Shown here: positions 1-7,421 of the stretch, in pieces
How the letters are laid out: the number at the start of each line of letters is the position of its first letter
Position numbering within the stretch: position 1 is the stretch's first letter
Assembly: GCF_008693005.1 (NCBI RefSeq)
Contig: NZ_VXKE01000022.1
Span: 1 to 61,444, forward strand
Reading direction: 5' to 3'
Source of the DNA: Helicobacter canis
Lineage (GTDB): Bacteria > Campylobacterota > Campylobacteria > Campylobacterales > Helicobacteraceae
DNA length: 61,444 nucleotides
Notes under the pieces: generated by a model
What the model saw: only the letters and a program-made list of their open reading frames with translations
What the model was told of the DNA's origin: nothing
The model's database searches: none
Translations under genes and position numbers: made by a program

Positions 1-175
1 TGAAAAGACAGGTAGAGCAGCAGCAGTGCATGTAGCTCCATTTTTCTACCAAGGCACCTTTGTGATAAATTACCACACAGACAAAGCAGGGAACTTCTCT
101 GCTGGATATGTGGCAGTAGGTGGGGAGCTGGGGATTACGCATAATGCTTCTGTAAGGTGGCATTACTTTTTCTAG
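1..175 (+). CDS. Outer-membrane beta-barrel protein, C-terminal fragment
   Basis: The second reading frame is open from the window edge to a TAG at 173-175 and encodes 57 residues. The fragment alternates polar and hydrophobic residues (for example the stretch around VAVGGELG) and ends in WHYFF. A terminal aromatic, usually Phe, is the recognition signature of outer-membrane barrels and autotransporter beta domains inserted by BamA. The rest of the gene lies to the left of the window, so the family cannot be named. A very long inverted repeat begins about 40 bases after the stop and may end transcription. Confidence 0.6.
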   Translation, partial: EKTGRAAAVHVAPFFYQGTFVINYHTDKAGNFSAGYVAVGGELGITHNASVRWHYFF

Positions 176-212
176 CCTAGGGCGATTCAGCTTTGGGTAT
201 CCATAGCGGCGA

Positions 213-274
213 TTTTAAGGATTTTAGGGGAACCGCAGACCTCTTAGTCTAGCTCCCCCCTAAAATCCTTAAAA
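213..274. repeat. 18-bp perfect inverted repeat, possible terminator
   Basis: Left arm 213-230 and right arm 257-274 are perfect reverse complements around a 26-base loop, which itself has a short AGAC/GTCT inner pair. It starts 38 bases after the stop of the outer-membrane protein gene, and the right arm ends in A residues, so it could terminate transcription from either side. The arm core ATTTTAGGG recurs in a similar palindrome inside the hydrolase gene at 24481-24539. Confidence 0.6.
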
Positions 275-324
275 AGCCCCACTAGCAACACCGCAAATCT
301 TAGAATCGTTTTACTCTCAAACTA

Positions 325-437
325 ACTTCACTCCTAGAATCCTTTGCTTGCTTTTTTACATTTCTTGCTTTCCCTAGAATCCACTTTTATTTAAACATCG
401 GCAAATCCTGCCGCCTATGACTCTCTTAGTTTTTCAA
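325..437 (+). repeat. Direct repeat, copy 1
   Basis: This stretch matches 546-658 at an offset of 221 bases, almost identically from ACTTCACTCC to TTTTTCAA. It contains two TAGAATC motifs. No open frame is conserved between the copies, so it is a non-coding duplication. Confidence 0.75.
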
Positions 438-545
438 CACAGCCCCACCGCACAGCGTAGCTTCTTTAGAAAACAAGCGAAGCGCAGTTTCTTTAGAGCT
501 CTTAGAATCGTTTTATTACAAAATGAACTTTCTCCCTAGAATCCA

Positions 546-658
546 ACTTCACTCCCAGAATCCTTTGCTTGCTTTTTTACATTTCTTGCTTTCCCTAGAA
601 TCCACTTTTATTTAAACATTGGCAAATCCTGCCGCCAGCGACTTTCTTGGTTTTTCAA
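546..658 (+). repeat. Direct repeat, copy 2
   Basis: Second copy of the 325-437 repeat, differing by a few substitutions (for example CCAGAATCC instead of CTAGAATCC at its left side). The segment between the copies (470-484) shares the 15-mer AAAACAAGCGAAGCG with the inserted block in the hydrolase gene near 24467-24481. Confidence 0.75.
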
Positions 659-714
659 GCTTTTACATTAACGCCCTTTTTTTGTCATATTGAGCCTTTA
701 GGCGAAATATCTCT

Positions 715-832
715 TGTCATTGCGAGCCGCTTTAGCGGCGCGGCAATCCATAAACAAAAACACCCCCTTAGAATCCACTTGCGTGGATTGTGGATCGCCA
801 CGCCACTGCTACCGCGCTTGCTCGCAATGACA
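715..832. repeat. Small element with TGTCATTGCGAGC terminal inverted repeats
   Basis: TGTCATTGCGAGC occurs at 715-727 and its exact reverse complement at 820-832. Just inside the left end is a small palindrome, GCCGCT-TT-AGCGGC. A related sequence, CATTGTGAGC with a CCGAC-TT-GTCGG core, stands alone at 7373-7398. Repeats beginning CATTGCGAG and ending GGCAATCC are common intergenic elements in many bacteria. I infer a non-autonomous, MITE-like or REP-like element. There is no coding capacity. Confidence 0.55.
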
Positions 833-955
833 GAGCAAGCAGGCTCTAGGGGTTACATTGGATCGCAATGACAGAAAGGGGGTATTGTCGCTAGAATCTA
901 CTTTTGAAAACGCTTAAGGGAATAAGCCTGCCATCAAGCACCAAAGCCTGCTCAC

Positions 956-2146
956 CTACTCGCGCATAAGCCACAGAGTGATCTCATCAGCTAGAAATAT
1001 ATCGCTTGCTATGAGCCTGCCACCTTGCACGATACACATTTTTTCTTCTAGCAAGATGCTCAAGCGATTGGGATTGATATACGCAGACACCGCAGCAATA
1101 TCCACGCCCACTTCACTCCTAAGCCCCAAAAACACCGCTTCAAAGGCTAGATCGCTTAGAGCTAGGCTCTCGCACTCCTTAGCCAAAGGATTTTGCATAT
1201 AGGCTCGCAGATCCTTTGCGCCCTTGTAGCGCACCTGTCCTACCCTACCCACTGCCCCTACTCCACAGCCCAAATACTCCTCCCCAGCCCAATATTTGCG
1301 ATTATGCAGGCATTTGTAAGGGCGAGCGAAGTTTGATACTTCATATTGGGAGAATCCACACTCGCTAGTAATTGTGCGCACAAGCTTTGCTTGCATAGCA
1401 AGATCATCTCCTTGCTCGCGTGTGGAAGTGGCCAGAGATTGATATTTATGGGCAAATCGCGCGCCTTGCTCAATCATTAGCGAGTAAGCAGAGAGGTGAT
1501 CAATATCTAGTGCGCAGGCTTTTTGCATATCCGCGCGCAGCGTGGCTTCATCATCAAAGGGCGTGCCATACATCATATCAATGCTTCTGTGTGGGAAAAC
1601 TTGCGCTGCTTCTAGGGCGTGGTAAATGTCTCGCCCACTATGCTCGCGCTCCAAAAATACAAGCTTGCGCGGATTAAAGCTCTGCACCCCAAAGCTTATG
1701 CGGCTTGCCCCAAAGCTTGCTAGATCCTTGCACCACTGCGCTTGCAGGGAGTTGGGATTGGCTTCTATGGTGATTTCTTGCACGCTTTGCATATCGCAAA
1801 ATCGCGCGATTTGCTCAAATATCAGCGCATACGCGCTGCTTGGCAGCAGGCTTGGTGTGCCTCCGCCGATGTAAATGCTATCAAGCTGCGCAAAATTAGC
1901 AGATCCTAGCGATTTAGATTCTAGCACTCTAGTATCTTGTATGCTAGATTTCTGCTCTAGCTCCCTAGAATCCAACAAGCTAAACTCTAGGGAGCCGTGA
2001 TAGTATCCATCTAGCGTGCTAGTAATATCAAGCAGCAGGGCTTGCACATAAGCTTGCTGCACACTAGAATCTACCCCCGTATAAGAGCTAAAAGCGCAAT
2101 ACCCACACTTACTCGCACAAAATGGTATGTGAATATAGAGTGTCAT
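956..2146 (-). CDS. hemW: Radical SAM heme chaperone HemW (coproporphyrinogen oxidase-like)
   Basis: A 396-residue radical SAM enzyme. The CxxxCxxC iron-sulfur motif lies at the extreme N-terminus (Cys10, Cys14, Cys17), followed by the GGGTPSLL motif and a C-terminal HemW-type domain. HemW proteins resemble the oxygen-independent coproporphyrinogen III oxidase HemN but are shorter, act at an early N-terminal cluster and are thought to deliver heme. The open frame extends to 2161, but the ATG at 2146 has a GGAG nine bases upstream and puts the protein start right before YIHIPFC, so I prefer it. The gene stands alone and is divergent from ggt. HemN is the main alternative, but the length favours HemW. 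Confidence 0.85.
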   Translation of the reverse strand: MTLYIHIPFCASKCGYCAFSSYTGVDSSVQQAYVQALLLDITSTLDGYYHGSLEFSLLDSRELEQKSSIQDTRVLESKSLGSANFAQLDSIYIGGGTPSLLPSSAYALIFEQIARFCDMQSVQEITIEANPNSLQAQWCKDLASFGASRISFGVQSFNPRKLVFLEREHSGRDIYHALEAAQVFPHRSIDMMYGTPFDDEATLRADMQKACALDIDHLSAYSLMIEQGARFAHKYQSLATSTREQGDDLAMQAKLVRTITSECGFSQYEVSNFARPYKCLHNRKYWAGEEYLGCGVGAVGRVGQVRYKGAKDLRAYMQNPLAKECESLALSDLAFEAVFLGLRSEVGVDIAAVSAYINPNRLSILLEEKMCIVQGGRLIASDIFLADEITLWLMRE

Positions 2147-2190
2147 AGCGCACAGCTCCATAGCATTTAGATTCTAGATTCAAGCGTTTT

Positions 2191-2200
2191 CTGCTAGAAT
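2191..2200 (+). promoter_or_regulatory. Probable extended -10 promoter of ggt
   Basis: TGC-TAGAAT at 2192-2200 is a good extended -10. It predicts a transcript starting near 2207 and a short leader to the AAGGAG at 2222-2227. No convincing -35 is visible, which is normal for Helicobacter sigma-70 promoters. The -10 box is itself a copy of the abundant TAGAATC motif. Confidence 0.45.
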
Positions 2201-2232
2201 CTTAGCTTATTTCTACACTTCAAGGAGCATTG

Positions 2233-3903
2233 ATGAAAAAGTTTTTACTCTTCTTGCTGTATGCGTTTGTGAGCACACAGAGCTTTGGGGCAAGCTATCC
2301 ACCTATCACAAGCAAGGGCACAGGGCTAGCTGTCTCTACGCACGAGCTAGCAGATGCCATAGGGCAAAGGGTGCTAGATTCTGGTGGGAATGCCATTGAT
2401 GCGGCAGTAGCAGTGGGGTATGCGCTCTCTGTCGTGCATCCAGCAGCGGGTAATATCGGTGGCGGGGGATTTGCGCTAATCCACCTAGCAAATGGGCAAA
2501 ACATCGCCCTAGACTTCCGTGAAGTCGCGCCTAAAAAGGCTACGCGTGATATGTATTTAGACAAAAACGGCAATGTCATAAACGATCTTAGTGTCGTGGG
2601 CTATTTGGCTGCTGGTGTGCCCGGCACGGTTAAAGGTATGAGTGCTATGCTTGATAAATACGGCACTAGGAAGCTAAAGGATCTAATCGCACCCTCCATT
2701 GAGCTAGCAGAAAAGGGCTTTGCCATCACAGAGCGACAAGCACAGACAATGCTAGAAGCTAGAGGCAATCTAGCAAAGTTTGCAAGCTCTAGGAAGTATT
2801 TCTTAAAGCCTGATGGCAAAGCATATAAGCAAGGTGAAATACTCGTGCAAAAAGATCTTGCCAAGACTTTGCGCCTAATCGCAGACAAAGGACCAGATGC
2901 ATTCTATAAAGGCGAGATCGCCACACTTATTGAAGCAGATATGAAGAAAAATGGCGGGATCATCACTAAAGCCGATTTAGCAAACTATGAAGTAGTGTGG
3001 AGAAAGCCTGTGGAGGGCACTTATAGAGGCTATAAGATTCTATCTATGTCTCCGCCAAGCAGTGGTGGCACGCACATTATCCAAATCCTAAACACCATAG
3101 AAAACACCAATATCGCACAATATGGCTACCAAAGCTCCCAAGCGATCCACATCATCGCCGAAGCTATGCGCCAAGCCTACGCAGATCGCTCCGAGTATAT
3201 GGGCGATCCAGCATTTGTAAAAATCCCTTTAGACAAGCTTCTAAGCAAAGCCTATGCAAAAAGCATTTACGCAAATATCAAGCCAAATGCTACACCAAGC
3301 TCGCAAGTAAAGCCCGGGCTTGGACCAATCCACGAGGGTAATAACACCACACACTATTCTGTCGCAGATAAATGGGGGAATGCCGTGAGTGTTACCTACA
3401 CGATCAATGGCTCTTTTGGTGCGTATGCGGCGATTGATGGGGCTGGATTCTTGCTTAATAACGAAATGGACGATTTTTCCATTAAGCCCGGTGTGCCTAA
3501 TCAATATGGCTTAGTCGGTGGCGATGCTAATGCGATCGCTCCGGGCAAACGCCCTTTAAGCTCGATGTCTCCTACAATCGTGCTAGATAAAAGCGGCAAA
3601 CTCTATATGGTTGTAGGAAGTCCGGGGGGTGCTAGGATCATCACAACCGTGCTGCAAGTCATCATCAATGTGATTGATTACAAAATGGACATAGCCAGAG
3701 CGGTAGAATCTAGTAGATTCCATATGCAGTGGCTGCCTGATGAGCTGCGCCTTGAAGCCTTTGGACTAGGGCAAGACACTAAAGACAATCTTAAAAAGAT
3801 GGGCTACAAACTTGTCGAGCTGCCTGATATGGGCGATGTAAATGCAATCCTTATAGATTCTGGTGTAATGCAAGGTGCGCACGACCCTAGGACTGAGTTT
3901 TAA
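2233..3903 (+). CDS. ggt: Gamma-glutamyltransferase, periplasmic or secreted
   Basis: A 556-residue proenzyme of the gamma-glutamyltranspeptidase family, which hydrolyses glutathione and glutamine and transfers the glutamyl group; in H. pylori it is a virulence factor. A signal peptide (MKKFLLFLLYAFVSTQSFGA) starts the protein. The autoprocessing site is NNTTHYS, with the predicted catalytic N-terminal Thr of the small subunit at Thr372. The oxyanion and substrate motifs SSMSPT and GSPGG follow, and the protein ends DPRTEF as in H. pylori. The ATG at 2233 is preceded by a perfect AAGGAG; the TTG at 2230 is too close to it. The gene stands alone between divergent hemW and convergent genes. All family residues I can identify are present. 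Confidence 0.95.
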   Translation: MKKFLLFLLYAFVSTQSFGASYPPITSKGTGLAVSTHELADAIGQRVLDSGGNAIDAAVAVGYALSVVHPAAGNIGGGGFALIHLANGQNIALDFREVAPKKATRDMYLDKNGNVINDLSVVGYLAAGVPGTVKGMSAMLDKYGTRKLKDLIAPSIELAEKGFAITERQAQTMLEARGNLAKFASSRKYFLKPDGKAYKQGEILVQKDLAKTLRLIADKGPDAFYKGEIATLIEADMKKNGGIITKADLANYEVVWRKPVEGTYRGYKILSMSPPSSGGTHIIQILNTIENTNIAQYGYQSSQAIHIIAEAMRQAYADRSEYMGDPAFVKIPLDKLLSKAYAKSIYANIKPNATPSSQVKPGLGPIHEGNNTTHYSVADKWGNAVSVTYTINGSFGAYAAIDGAGFLLNNEMDDFSIKPGVPNQYGLVGGDANAIAPGKRPLSSMSPTIVLDKSGKLYMVVGSPGGARIITTVLQVIINVIDYKMDIARAVESSRFHMQWLPDELRLEAFGLGQDTKDNLKKMGYKLVELPDMGDVNAILIDSGVMQGAHDPRTEF

Positions 3904-3925
3904 GCATTGCAAAGTTGCAGGCAAG

Positions 3926-3943
3926 GCAGAGCTTAGGCTCTGC
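3926..3943 (+). terminator. Hairpin after ggt
   Basis: GCAGAGC (3926-3932), a four-base loop and GCTCTGC (3937-3943) form a 7-bp stem beginning 22 bases after the ggt stop. There is no run of T behind it, so it is a weak candidate terminator. Confidence 0.4.
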
Positions 3944-3996
3944 TATGCTTGATTACACAACCAAAAGCATTTGTAATTCATCTCTACACCTAGAAT

Positions 3997-5040
3997 CTAG
4001 CCGCCAAAGCACACACCCATAAACTTCTCTCCAAGCCCCCCGCCTAAAAGCTGCCGCACACGCAGAGCTTCAATCTCATATTGCTTGGGACTAACTTCAA
4101 GCAGGCTTTGTAGTAGCTCAGCGATCCCAAACTCCACCAAAAGCACATTGAGCCTATCGCAAAATATTTCGCGCACGCCATTTTCTATAAATATCTGCCC
4201 TAGTAGAGCAAAATCGACATTATAAGTGAGATCAATCCTGCCAAAAAGCCTAGAAGTATCGCGCATAATATCCGCTAGATCAAGGACCCTATGCTCCCCA
4301 TATCCCCGCAAGCTAAGCCCCCTGCTCCCCAAATGCGCATAATCAAAGCTTAGAAATCTCCAGCATTTTGCCCCCTTAGCAAAGACACAAAGCTCATTTA
4401 TAAACTCCGCCCACCCAAGCGGGATTTCACCGCTATTAAGCCCATAATGCCGCATAAAGCTATCGACTTTGCGCGCATTTTTAGCACCGGCAAAATCTCG
4501 CCACTCTAAGCGCAAAGACTCCCTAGAATCCACTAGATTCTCTCCATTTGTAAAGCCGCAGAGCATTTCTCTATGCCCACTTTGCTCGCGCACAATCTCA
4601 CAAGCAAATGCATCAAAAAGCTCATTGCTTACAATAAACACACTCTCACCCGCCTCTAAAGCCACATCATCAAAGCTTCCTACTTGCGCGATCGCACGCG
4701 AAGCGATATTGAGCCTAGCCTTAGCCTGCAGAGCCGCTAAAGGCTCAATGATAGTGCATTTTGTATGGGGCAAGACGCCTTCACTTAGCGCATCTAAAAA
4801 GTCGTATATATCGCACATTAGCTCGCCGTGGTGCGCGCCGATCTCCACTATATGCAGCGGCAATGTAAGCTGGCTAGATTCTAGGAGTGTAATGATATGG
4901 CGCGCGATTGAGCCACCAAAGAGCCTAGACGCGCTCACTGCGGTGTAAAAGTCCCCTTCCTTCCCTATATGCGCGTGGGCGTAGTAGCCTAGCTCCCCAT
5001 AGAGCCACTGCTCCATCACATCGCCAAAGCTCCACTCCAT
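3997..5040 (-). CDS. SAM-dependent methyltransferase, MidA/NDUFAF7 family
   Basis: A 347-residue protein of the class I methyltransferase family related to mitochondrial NDUFAF7 (MidA). In eukaryotes this protein methylates an arginine of a complex I subunit; the bacterial substrate is not established. The N-terminal GDFYTAVSASRLFGG segment and the SAM-binding motif VEIGAHHGEL (residues 65-74) are typical, as is the later acidic FDYAH loop. It starts 8 bases after the upstream beta-barrel gene and is probably co-transcribed with it. The first ATG, with a GGTAGG-like site upstream, fits the family N-terminus. Confidence 0.8.
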   Translation of the reverse strand: MEWSFGDVMEQWLYGELGYYAHAHIGKEGDFYTAVSASRLFGGSIARHIITLLESSQLTLPLHIVEIGAHHGELMCDIYDFLDALSEGVLPHTKCTIIEPLAALQAKARLNIASRAIAQVGSFDDVALEAGESVFIVSNELFDAFACEIVREQSGHREMLCGFTNGENLVDSRESLRLEWRDFAGAKNARKVDSFMRHYGLNSGEIPLGWAEFINELCVFAKGAKCWRFLSFDYAHLGSRGLSLRGYGEHRVLDLADIMRDTSRLFGRIDLTYNVDFALLGQIFIENGVREIFCDRLNVLLVEFGIAELLQSLLEVSPKQYEIEALRVRQLLGGGLGEKFMGVCFGG

Positions 5041-5047
5041 AGCCTAC

Positions 5048-5734
5048 CTAGAATCTATATGCGTATAAAAACCCTAAGCGCAAATGCCTAGGATAGTTTG
5101 AGACGATGAAAGATGTGCTGTCGTTTTTGACCTTAAGATTTGCATACACAGGCACGCCAAAAAACACTTCAAAGTAGTGATGTCCGCGCCCTTCAAAGCC
5201 TACCCCCACCTTTGGCATAGCTTCTTGCAGTAGTAAAAGTGTCTTATCTTGCTTGTAGTAGTAGGTGGTGTATTCCGCGCTAATGGCAAGACTCCAAGAG
5301 AATCTATCTCCTAGGTAGAATCCCCACTCATAGCCAAGCCCTACGCCAATCTTAGCACCATTTAGCTCAAATAGCCCGGGCTCTTGTGCGCCGCTAAAGC
5401 TAATTGATGAAAATCCAGCGTGCAAATCATAGCGCAGAGTATGCCTAGGGGCTATGCGATACACTCCACCCAAAAGCCCTGTGATATTGCCATCTTTGGC
5501 ATGGGTTTTTTTGGTTACATTAAAATCAGTGTCTCTCTCAAGCAGCACCCCATCACCGCTAAGAATCGACACACCAAGTGCTAGGGCGTGCTTTTTGGCT
5601 ATTTTTTGCTCCTGTGCTTGAGCCTTTACACAAGAGTCGTTTTCATCATCGCATAAGTCTTGGGGCAGAGATGTAGGTGAGCTAGCATAGAGCCAAGAAG
5701 TGATCACACAAGCCACTAATAACACAACACGCAC
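5048..5734 (-). CDS. Hypothetical outer-membrane beta-barrel protein
   Basis: A 228-residue exported protein that I cannot place in a named family. It opens with a signal peptide of about 18 residues (hydrophobic VVLLVACVITSWL, cleavage around YASS), then a short charged, cysteine-containing stretch (CDDENDSC). After that come alternating, aromatic-rich strands, ending LGFLYAYRF. The terminal Phe and strand pattern indicate a small outer-membrane barrel of perhaps eight strands. The start is GTG with an AAGG site in front. It lies between yejB (41 bases upstream) and the MidA-type methyltransferase. Confidence 0.65.
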   Translation of the reverse strand: MRVVLLVACVITSWLYASSPTSLPQDLCDDENDSCVKAQAQEQKIAKKHALALGVSILSGDGVLLERDTDFNVTKKTHAKDGNITGLLGGVYRIAPRHTLRYDLHAGFSSISFSGAQEPGLFELNGAKIGVGLGYEWGFYLGDRFSWSLAISAEYTTYYYKQDKTLLLLQEAMPKVGVGFEGRGHHYFEVFFGVPVYANLKVKNDSTSFIVSNYPRHLRLGFLYAYRF

Positions 5735-5775
5735 GAGATACCTTCAATTAAGGGATTGCCACATTATAGCAGAAT

Positions 5776-6816
5776 CTAGCGTGTATCAAAGTGGATTCTA
5801 GGGTCAATTAGCGTGTAAGTAATATCGCTAATAATCCCAAACACAAGAGCCAAAAGCGTGAAAATATACAAGCTTCCAAACACTACGGGGTAGTCCCTAC
5901 TTAGCAAACTCTCATAGCCTAAAAGCCCCAGCCCATCAAGGCTAAAGAGCATTTCAATCATCAAGCTCCCGCTTAGAAACATTCCTAAAAACGCGCTAGG
6001 AAAAGATGCGATGACTAAAAGCATTGCATTGCGGAAAATATATCCATAGAGTATGCGCGCTTCGCTAACACCCTTTGCCCTAGCGCATAGCACATAGGGC
6101 TTATGCAGCTCATCGATGAAAGAATGCTTCGTAAGAAAAGTAAGCCACGCTAGAGAGCCAAGTGAAAGGCACAGCACCGGTAGTGTGATATGGTGGAGAT
6201 AGTCAAGCACCTTACCAAATGTGCTTAAAGAAGCAAAATCTTCGCCCACAAGCCCACGCAGCGGAAATACCTGCCACGCACTTGCTAGCAGCACTATCCC
6301 CACCACGCCAAACAAAAATGGCGGCACCGCATTGCACACCACAATGATAAAAGAGCTCACACTATCAAATCTCGAGCCATTGCGATAGGCATTATATACA
6401 CCAAGTGGGATAGAGATGAGATAAATAAGCAAAGTGCTAAACACCCCTAGGCTAATGGATACGGGCAGCTTCTCGCAGATAATCTCCCATACAGGAGCTT
6501 TGCGATAGTAGCTCTCTCCAAGATCAAAGACAATATAAGATTTAAGCAGCAGCCAAAACCGCTCCCACAGGGGCTTATCAAAGCCATATTGCACTTTAAG
6601 CTCATCTATAAGCTCTTTGGGCAAGCCTTGCGCGGCTTTATAATCTTGCGGCTTGATCCCACTGCCAGCTTCGCTAAGGCTTGCGCCCTCTAGCTTGCTT
6701 ATCATCTGCTCCACAGGACCTCCGGGTGCAAGCTGTATAAGCAAGAAATTTAGCAAAATGATGCCAAATAGCGTGGGGATAAGTAGCCCCAATCGTTTTG
6801 CGATATAGGCAAACAT
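5776..6816 (-). CDS. yejB: Peptide ABC transporter permease, YejB type
   Basis: A 346-residue inner-membrane permease of the binding-protein-dependent transport superfamily. The order of segments follows E. coli YejB closely: an N-terminal helix with LIQLAPGGPVEQ, a periplasmic loop with YGFDKPLWERF, then GESYYRKAPV, helices with the EAA-type cytoplasmic loop around residue 245 (ARAKGVSEARILYGYIFRNA), and a C-terminus ITYTLIDPRIHFDTR. YejB pairs with YejE and the ATPase YejF, fed by the peptide-binding YejA. None of these partners is in the window, so it is an isolated subunit here. The gene looks intact, with an AAGG site before the ATG. Confidence 0.85.
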   Translation of the reverse strand: MFAYIAKRLGLLIPTLFGIILLNFLLIQLAPGGPVEQMISKLEGASLSEAGSGIKPQDYKAAQGLPKELIDELKVQYGFDKPLWERFWLLLKSYIVFDLGESYYRKAPVWEIICEKLPVSISLGVFSTLLIYLISIPLGVYNAYRNGSRFDSVSSFIIVVCNAVPPFLFGVVGIVLLASAWQVFPLRGLVGEDFASLSTFGKVLDYLHHITLPVLCLSLGSLAWLTFLTKHSFIDELHKPYVLCARAKGVSEARILYGYIFRNAMLLVIASFPSAFLGMFLSGSLMIEMLFSLDGLGLLGYESLLSRDYPVVFGSLYIFTLLALVFGIISDITYTLIDPRIHFDTR

Positions 6817-6854
6817 TTCATACCTTTGTGATGTATTTATGCTTAAAGAGAGAT

Positions 6855-6860
6855 ATTATA
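6855..6860 (-). promoter_or_regulatory. Probable -10 box of yejB
   Basis: On the minus strand TATAAT lies at 6860-6855, about 40 bases before the yejB ATG. It sits next to a TAGAATCTAG motif copy (6861-6872). No -35 is evident. Confidence 0.5.
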
Positions 6861-6885
6861 CTAGATTCTAGTAGGAGGATTGGAT

Positions 6886-6909
6886 CTAGCGCGCTTGCAA
6901 GCACGCTAG
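6886..6909 (-). terminator. Palindrome after the TRL lipoprotein gene
   Basis: A 24-base near-perfect palindrome (arms of 12 bases, 11 matching) begins 5 bases after the lipoprotein stop codon and lies just upstream of the yejB promoter. It can fold into a strong hairpin in the transcript. There is no T run after it. It probably ends the lipoprotein transcript, though an operator for yejB is possible. Confidence 0.5.
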
Positions 6910-6914
6910 AAGGC

Positions 6915-7226
6915 TTAGTTGCCGCGGACGATTGTTGTATAAGTGCTATAAATCCCAAGCACGCTAAAGACTTTAGAATCTACGCTTTTAATGGATTGGA
7001 TATGACCATTTTTCGCCGCTGTTTCTACGGAGCAATCACCTGTGGCTACAAGGCTTAAAATACTTGTGCAAGTCGCTTGACCTTCCTTAGAAGCACCGCT
7101 AGCAGAAGTCGCAGTTACGGGCAAAGACGCATCGGTATAAAGCGCACCAACAGGAGCAGTAGTAGCACACCCGGAAAACAACGCCAAAGCCGCCGCCATA
7201 CTCAAACCTACAAAAATTCCTTTCAT
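6915..7226 (-). CDS. TRL-family lipoprotein
   Basis: A 103-residue lipoprotein. The signal peptide ends in a lipobox (FSGC) with the lipidated Cys at residue 20. The body fits the TRL-like family: an early GALYTDASLP, then TCTSILSLVATGDCSVETAAKNG, IKSVD and a C-terminal YSTYTTIVRG. Its function is unknown; members are small envelope proteins. It starts with ATG behind AGGAG. The notable feature is the promoter: 21 consecutive T residues on the coding strand immediately precede a TAGAAT -10 box, so its expression is probably variable. Confidence 0.8.
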   Translation of the reverse strand: MKGIFVGLSMAAALALFSGCATTAPVGALYTDASLPVTATSASGASKEGQATCTSILSLVATGDCSVETAAKNGHIQSIKSVDSKVFSVLGIYSTYTTIVRGN

Positions 7227-7281
7227 AAAACACTCCTAAAGTTTTTTACACCTTTTTACAAGTACAAAAAGGCAAGCTGGG

Positions 7282-7310
7282 ATTCTATCAAAAAAAAAAA
7301 AAAAAAAAAA
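7282..7310 (-). promoter_or_regulatory. Poly-T(21) promoter of the TRL lipoprotein gene
   Basis: On the coding strand 21 T residues (7310-7290) are followed by GA and then TAGAAT (7287-7282), 56 bases before the start codon. The tract occupies the -35/-10 spacer. In H. pylori, T tracts placed this way (sabA is the known case) change length by slipped-strand mispairing and tune expression. The promoter at 40240-40262 has the same design. Confidence 0.6.
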
Positions 7311-7372
7311 CGCAAGTGGATTCTAGGAGAAGTTTGTGCTGCAAGTGTGGCTAGAATCTACTTTCCTAGTCA

Positions 7373-7398
7373 TTGTGAGCCGACTTGTCGGATGGCAA
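7373..7398. repeat. Solo CATTG-GAGC palindromic repeat
   Basis: CATTGTGAGC, a CCGAC-TT-GTCGG palindrome and GGCAATC match the left end of the element at 715-750 in layout. It lies in the spacer between the RND pump gene end and the lipoprotein promoter. It is probably a degenerate copy of the same intergenic repeat family. Confidence 0.5.
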
Positions 7399-7421
7399 TC
7401 TACTAGACTTGCCCCTAGATT

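Larger units (their letters stand above)
176..955. other. Repeat-rich non-coding region
   Basis: About 780 bases without a credible gene. It holds an 18-bp inverted repeat (213-274), two copies of a roughly 113-bp direct repeat (325-437 and 546-658), a small element bounded by inverted TGTCATTGCGAGC ends (715-832), and eight forward copies of TAGAATC (starting at 301, 335, 375, 503, 537, 597, 769 and 892). A 74-codon open frame at 647-871 runs through these repeats and is not a gene. Confidence 0.7.

Noticed and set aside
325-658. Direct repeats as a CRISPR array
   Set aside because: Only two long copies, unequal flanks, no regular spacers and no cas genes nearby.
647-871. 74-codon open frame in the repeat region
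   Set aside because: It runs through the inverted-repeat element, has no ribosome site and shows no protein character.
7290-7310. A21 run as the T-tail of a terminator for a rightward gene
   Set aside because: No rightward gene or GC-rich stem precedes it. Its position next to TAGAAT before the lipoprotein gene fits a promoter better.
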